This document shows positions 58,913 to 64,000 of a DNA stretch of 64,000 bases, piece after piece. The notes under the pieces were generated by a model. That model was not told the origin of the DNA, did no database searches, and worked only from the letters and a program-made list of their open reading frames with translations. The position numbers and the translations under genes are program-made. Position 1 is the first letter of the stretch; every line of letters starts with the position of its first letter. The stretch comes from Adiantum capillus-veneris (Eukaryota; Streptophyta; Polypodiopsida; Polypodiales; Pteridaceae): assembly GCA_014529385.2 (NCBI GenBank), contig CM043952.1, positions 157,773,057 through 157,837,056 on the forward strand, written 5' to 3'.

Positions 58913-60142
58913 CTAGCACGAATTCTGGGTCAGACCTAAAAAATAACTTTTCAGTCTCCATCCATTGACCCTAGTCTTGTGAATTCTCCCATCTTCTTCC
59001 ATCAGCTTATAGCTGCCGTTGTCATAGCGTTTCTTGATGATGAATGGCCCTTCCCATTTGGGTTGAAATTTCTTATCCTTCCTAGTGTCAAATCTGTTGT
59101 CGTATCGCAGTACTAACATGCCTTCTTCCAGTCCCTTTTCTTTAAGCCCTTGATTGAAAGTGAGCCGACGTCGTTCTACCTGTGCTGCATAGTGATTGAT
59201 TGCTTCTTCCCTATCCAGTTGGAGTCTCTCGAGATCCAAGATGTGGTTTAGGAGGTTTACAATTGGATGATGTGTCTGGCTAGCCAAGACTCGTAAGCTC
59301 ACTATTTGTACCTCAATGGGTAGAATTTCCTCATTCCCATAAACTAGATGGAAAGGAGTGAAACCTAGTGATGTTTGGAACGTTGTTCTGTAGGCCCAAA
59401 GAGCTGCCATGAGATGTTTATCCCAGTCCCCTGTGTGGTTGTTCACTTGTTTTGTGATGATTTTGAAAATCATTCCATTTACCTTCTCTACCAGACCATT
59501 GCATTGTGGATAGTATGGTGTGGAATGCCTACATGTGATGCCTAACTTTTTCATCAGTTCTCCCACCAAATCACCTTTGAATCCTGATCCTCTATCTGAT
59601 ATTATCTCAAGAGGAGTGCCAAAACGGCAAATGATATGCTCAAAAATGAACTTCTCCACCGCTTGGGCTGTAATGCGAGTGGTGGCCGTTGCTTCTGCCC
59701 ATTGAGTCATGTAGTCTACACCCACTATGATGTAAAGTTTACATGATTGGGCCCTTGGTAAAGGACCGATTGCATCTATTCCCCATTTCTCAAAAGGACC
59801 ATATGAAATGATAGGGGTTTGTGGCTCGTAGGTTACCGTGCGATCACTGGCCACTTGACAAGCCTTACATGTTTTACACCAATGGTGTACATCCCTGTTC
59901 AAACTAGGCCAAAAGTATCCTACCTGTAGAATCTTCCTACTGGTGATATCTAGAGCAAAATGACCGCTGCAGACGCTGTCATGGCAACTTGAAATTACCT
60001 TTGTGATTTCACTGGAGGTTGGCACCCACGTGAGAATTTCATCTTTGCCCTTACAATACAAGTGGTCGTCTATAAGGCAGTACCTAGTAGCCTTCCTTAC
60101 CAGCCCCACTGTTTTTGGCCTTTGGTGTGTCCTGCTGGACAT
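58913..60142 (-). CDS. Gypsy-3 integrase, open
   Basis: 409 codons. Zinc domain CHDSVCSGHF, GYFWPSL and CKTCKAC. Catalytic D-D-E: WGIDAIGPL, EIISDRGSGFKG and QCNGLVEKVNG. AYRTTFQTSLGFTPFHLVYG and LPIEVQ follow, then the C-terminal domain GMLVLRYDNRF, KFQPKWEGPFIIKKRY and VNGWRLKSY. All metal-binding and catalytic residues appear intact. Upstream it continues from the second RNase H after a frame change. Confidence 0.92.
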   Translation of the reverse strand: MSSRTHQRPKTVGLVRKATRYCLIDDHLYCKGKDEILTWVPTSSEITKVISSCHDSVCSGHFALDITSRKILQVGYFWPSLNRDVHHWCKTCKACQVASDRTVTYEPQTPIISYGPFEKWGIDAIGPLPRAQSCKLYIIVGVDYMTQWAEATATTRITAQAVEKFIFEHIICRFGTPLEIISDRGSGFKGDLVGELMKKLGITCRHSTPYYPQCNGLVEKVNGMIFKIITKQVNNHTGDWDKHLMAALWAYRTTFQTSLGFTPFHLVYGNEEILPIEVQIVSLRVLASQTHHPIVNLLNHILDLERLQLDREEAINHYAAQVERRRLTFNQGLKEKGLEEGMLVLRYDNRFDTRKDKKFQPKWEGPFIIKKRYDNGSYKLMEEDGRIHKTRVNGWRLKSYFLGLTQNSC

Positions 60143-60690
60143 TCTCCTGTATCTAGAAAACTGATGATATCAGGCATAGCATCACTACCTTGGAAGAGGG
60201 TTAGTTTTAATTTAATCGCCCCTATGGGAACGTCTTGTATTCTTTCTTTAGCTAGTGCATCTGCCTCTTGATTTTCTGCTCTGGGGACATGGAATAGTTT
60301 CACTGCTTCAAACCTCTTTAGGAGGTCCTTAACTTGGCGAATTTGACCAAGTAAAACCTGATTTTTGCAATCCCAGGTGCCATTTATCTGCCTTATCAAA
60401 AGCAAAGCGTCGCCAAACACATTTAGGCGCTGAATTCTTTGTGAAATACATTGTCCAACCCAAGAATTAGGGCTGCATATTTTGCTTCATTGTTGGAGTG
60501 GGAGTGTAATAACTGCCCCATGGAGAACACTCTTTCTTGCTGTTCATTGAAAATGACCATGCCTGCTGTGCAGACTGATCCATTGTTCTCTTGTATGCTC
60601 CGTCAAAGAAAAGAGAGTGAGATCTCTCTAGCCTAGGACTTTCTATCGTTGGTGTTTCTTCCTTTGCTTCTGTGTTGACCTTCAGCTTCT
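60097..60690 (-). pseudogene. second RNase H domain of Gypsy-3
   Basis: After a spacer the frame reads HSLFFDGAYKR (first Asp), then, through two frame changes, NEAKYAALILGL (Glu) and VFGDALLLIRQINGTWDC (second Asp), then VKLFHVPRAENQEADALAKE, where the final Asp lies. This is the extra RNase H typical of Tat-group elements, placed between the ordinary RNase H and integrase. The catalytic residues survive, but frameshifts near 60470 and 60560 break the protein. Confidence 0.8.
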
Positions 60691-62562
60691 TCTCATAATG
60701 GCGATGAGTGAGAATTCCTGCTAAACTAGCCATGGTGGAGTTTTCTACTTGCATAGTGTAGTCAAACTCTTGTAGTCTAATTAACCACTTTGAGATCCTA
60801 GATGAGACATCCATGTGTCGCATTACATATGGGAAAACCTCCTCAATTGTCAGGATTACAAAGGGTCTAGGCAGGAGATAGGAGCGGAACTTTGTGGTAG
60901 CAAACATTAGTGCCAAAACCATGTGTTCTACTCCAGTAAATCCTTTTTCTGATGGGGTCATGACCCGACTAGAGAAGTAAATAAGGCACATGAAAAAAGT
61001 TTTGGGGTCCTTTTGCATTAGCACTGCTCCGAGTGTATCACTTCCCACACTAGGGTTCACATAAAAGGGATCGTCCCACTTAGGAGGTGAAATAGTGGGA
61101 AGCTTAGCTAGGATTTGATTTACCTCAGTAAACTGCTGCTCATTCTCTTCACTCCATGAGAAGACATCCCTCTGGGTGAGTTGTTGTAGGGGAAGGACCA
61201 CTTGAGATAGCACGTGAATGAACCTGCTTAAGTATCTTACCTTCTGAAGGAAAGAAACCAGCTGCTTGGCGGTGGTGGGTGATGATAAAGATACCAGAGC
61301 CTGAATCTTGCTAGGGTCAACCTCGATTCCTTTTGCTGAAATTACATGACCAAGGAGAGTGACTTTGCTCTCACCAATGTGACACTTGTCCACGTTGAGT
61401 TGGCCACCCAAGGTTTGCAGCCTGGTTAAGCCATCATACACTTTGCTTAAATGAAGGGCTCGTGAGCTATAAATGCAAAAATCATCTATGAAAACCCGTA
61501 TTGATGTTCCAAAGTAGGGTTGGAAAGCAAAAGTCACATAACGTTGAAACGTGGCCGGGGCGTTAGTGAGGCCAAACGGCGTCACTCTATAGGCAAAACA
61601 TCCCCAAGGTGTGATGAAGGTTGTCTTCTTCTGATCCTCCTCCGCAATGCTAATCTGGAAGTATCCTGAGTAGCCATCACATATTGTGTATCGCTCGTGA
61701 CCTGCCACTTCATTGAGTATTTCATCTTGGAATGGGAGGGGAAAGTGTCCCTCTTCGTGGCTACATTGAGAGGTTTATAATCCACACAGACTCTCCACTT
61801 ACCATTATTTTTTGGTGTGACTACTACTGGGGAGACCCATTCTGAGTCTTCGACAGAATAGATGAAACCTACTTGTAGAAAACTTCTCACTTCTTTCAGC
61901 AATGCCTCTTGTTGGATTACTCCAAGTCTTCTGAGCTTTTGTACTACGGGTTTACTGCCTTCCTTGAGCTGTATGTGGTGTTGTACTACTGTAATTCCTG
62001 TGATCCTATCATAGCCATCAATGAACAAATTAGTGAAGTTACCTAGCATGGAGACGTACTCCTTTCTTTCTTCATTGGTTAACTCATTTGAGACCATTTT
62101 TTGTAGCTTACCTGCATCCTCCAATAACTGCATACCTGATGATACCTCTTGGTTTTTCGGGGTTGTTTCAGATTGTGTTAATCTGTTAGGGTCTTTAAGA
62201 ATGACCCCCATTACTTTGATGCTACTGTCACTTTCGTTGGTGGTGGTCGTCTCTTCTCCTGAGGTAGATGAGTAGTCGTTGGTGGACTCGTCTTCTGAAG
62301 CCTCCAAGATCATGTTGCACTGCTTTCCAGTCCTCATGTCGTAGAATATGGACTTCCCTTTAGCATCCTTCATCTCAATCATCCCTATGCTCCAGTCTTG
62401 TTTAGCTTCCATAGCCATAAGCCAAGGCCTCCCAAGAATGATGGGGTAGCCCTCCCCTTTGTGTGGCATGACAAAGATGTGTACCTCCACTTCTGTATTG
62501 AATGCTTTCACTTTGACCGTATTTACAATGCCTACACATTTCACTCTTACATTGTTTGCCAT
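60691..62562 (-). pseudogene. Gypsy-3 protease end, RT and first RNase H
   Basis: Two long frames (62562-61582 and 61708-60467) overlap at a shift near 61690. First frame: GYPIILGRPWLMAMEAKQDW (protease end), an acidic spacer, then RT start VVQKLRRLGVIQQEAL, WVSPVVVTPKNNGKWRVCVD. Second frame: ICDGYSGYFQISIAEEDQ, TFITPWGCFAYRVTPFGLTN, VFIDDFCIYS (the -x-DD catalytic box), and RNase H FYVNPSVGSDTLGAVL, where the first catalytic Asp is replaced by Asn-Pro. WLIRLQEFDYTMQV marks the end. Confidence 0.88.
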
Positions 62563-64000
62563 CTTGGCTCGGCAGGGTGCGGCAGGGTGCCGGCCTACTT
62601 ACCTCTAGACCTAGATGGTGCATCATCTTCTCACTCATGACACATATTTTCACGCCACCATCTATGTAGATGTTTGAAATCCGTTGCCCCTTGATGTGAG
62701 CATCCATGGTTGGTAGGATGTCATCAAGATCCCTCCCAGAGATAGCCCTAGCTATCTTGGGCCTTGATTTCTTGGTACTTACCATTTTCCTCCATTGCCT
62801 CCTCATTTTGGGTGCAAGGTGGAGTAATTGGGGCCAAGTTATCTTCGAGCCCTGCATTAACACATCCTGAACTAAGTCATAGGGTTTTGCATACTCACCT
62901 ATTGAGAAGTCCACGATGTCTATCTTCTGTCGTGGTTTAGCTGCTTGCTTGCTAGACTCGGCCTTCCCTTTCATCTTCTCTTCTCTTTGAGATGCCTCCT
63001 CGTGCCTCGCACGTTTCACTCCCATAGCATCCACTTCTTCTACCTTCACTTTTTCTTTGTGCTTCTCTCGAGCTGATCTTCTACCTTCGCCTTCCCTTTA
63101 GCCTCCAAGCTAATAACACTCACCGCTTGGTTCACAGCAGGTGGTGGGGGTAGTGGCGGAATGAGAGGTTGGGGTGGTGGTTGCTGTTGTATAGGCGGTC
63201 GAAGGATTTGGACCGGCGGAATTGGTCCTAGCTGCCTAGGTGGTGGTGGTCTTGCTCTTGGCGGAGAGATCTAATTCTGTCTCCCCCCTCTATTGAAATT
63301 CTGCCTCCTCGGGTGTGGGTAGTAGTACATTCCATGGCCATCTTTCCCGCAGTTGTAACAGTGGTACTCTGGGTTTTTTCTTCGTTGTCCCCTTCCTTGT
63401 TCTTGATTTCTGCCAGATGCATGCCCTTGTTGCACCAGATGCACAGATAAACTCTCTGGTTGGGTGGTGATGTGACTCAGCAGGTCCTGCTGTTCTTCTG
63501 ATGCCTCTTGCGGTTGGACTCTATGATTCGCTGTTGCAGCCACTGGGGTTGGTCGGGCCGAGCTTGTTTCCTCTGACTCGTTTACTCTTGCTTGCATGTG
63601 GAGCTTCCTGTCTTTAAGGCGGGCTACTTCGACTGCCAACTCATATGTTGCAGGAAACATTCCCTTCACCTTCTCTCTAAGCGGTGACCCTAGACCAGCA
63701 ATGAAACAGTCCTTCTTTAGGTAATTAGGCGCTCCTTCGCCTTCCTCCAATGAGTCAACCCTTCTCTCCCATAAGTCCACAAACTTTGACTCGTAGGTGG
63801 CATACTCCAGCAGGCCTCCCTGCTTTAATTCTGTCAGTAGCTGCCATAGCTTCTCCGAGGTTGTGCCTCCACCAAACCTCCTTACAAAAGCATCCCTTAA
63901 GACATCCCATGCATTCTTGGTAGCCTGGGGCAATGCATTATACCAGGACTTGGCCTCTACTTTCATCAGTAGAGGAAAAATTCTAAGTCGTGAAATATCG
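62402..64000 (-). pseudogene. Gypsy-3 gag and protease start, running off the window
   Basis: 63966-63271: gag body KVEAKSWYNALPQATKNAW, FVRRFGGGTTSEKLW, LKKDCFIAGLGSPLREKV, then a knuckle CYNCGKDGHGMYYYPHP in which the last Cys is Tyr. About 63230-63060 is a Pro-rich linker. 63049-62402 carries KIDIVDFSIGEYAKPYD, then the protease loop IYIDGGVKICVMSEKMMHHL (DGG form kept). A shift near 62560 passes to the next frame. The true gag start is outside the window. Confidence 0.8.

Larger units (their letters stand above)
58913..64000 (-). mobile_element. Ty3/gypsy element with two RNase H domains (Gypsy-3), partial
   Basis: Minus-strand order from the right edge: gag, zinc knuckle, proline-rich linker, protease, RT, RNase H, second RNase H, integrase. 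The second RNase H places it near the plant Tat group, which is defined by such an extra domain. The gag start and 5' LTR lie beyond 64000, and no PPT or 3' LTR is visible below 58913. About five frame breaks; integrase is a single clean ORF. Confidence 0.88.

Overview
This window looks like nuclear DNA from a large, repeat-packed land-plant genome. I see no intact host gene, no rRNA or tRNA gene and no CRISPR. Nearly all coding capacity belongs to LTR retrotransposons of the Ty1/copia and Ty3/gypsy groups. There are also one hAT transposase remnant, one TIR DNA transposon and many (CT)n/(AG)n and (GT)n microsatellites. The only host-type gene trace is a decayed pentatricopeptide-repeat (PPR) fragment near 26.3-26.8 kb; its wording recalls fern PPR proteins, so a fern is my best but weak guess.

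Layout. 0.5-4.7 kb (-): decayed retroelement polyprotein with two retropepsin-like folds. 5.2-6.9 kb: ~280-bp tandem repeats. 7.17-9.96 kb: solo 2.8-kb LTR of a family I call L. 12.8-13.1 kb: copia LTR scrap. 13.2-16.9 kb (+): 5'-truncated gypsy pol with two tandem integrase zinc domains and a retropepsin-like domain after the integrase. 17-19.5 kb: non-coding, with four copies of a 20-bp palindrome. 19.57-20.90 kb: TIR transposon. 20.93-24.34 kb (+): decayed ~1,130-codon coiled-coil ORF ending at a polypurine tract (PPT) and a new LTR. 25.7-28.4 kb: three different local repeat arrays and the PPR relic. 28.6-29.1 kb (-): hAT relic.

30.2-50.1 kb is a nested stack. An old copia element (Copia-2, +) is split inside its pol gene by a complete L element (-, 33391-49183). 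The left LTR of L carries a gag-only copia element (TR-GAG type, 34234-37493). Its right LTR carries an almost intact Tork-like copia (Copia-1, 41499-46704) with one uninterrupted 1296-codon gag-pol ORF. By-eye LTR identities (about 94-95% for L, 96% for TR-GAG, 98-99% for Copia-1) agree with the insertion order.

50.5-53.5 kb (+): truncated gypsy gag-PR-RT. 53.6-57.3 kb (-): small non-autonomous copia with 192-bp LTRs and a perfect 5-bp target duplication. 57.4-58.8 kb: low-complexity DNA. 58.9-64.0 kb (-): gypsy element with two RNase H domains, running off the right edge.

The most unusual signals are a 47-codon exon-like ORF conserved inside all three L LTRs and ending at a conserved splice-donor-like sequence; a protease-like domain downstream of integrase; and a long coiled-coil ORF in the gag position of an element with no visible pol.
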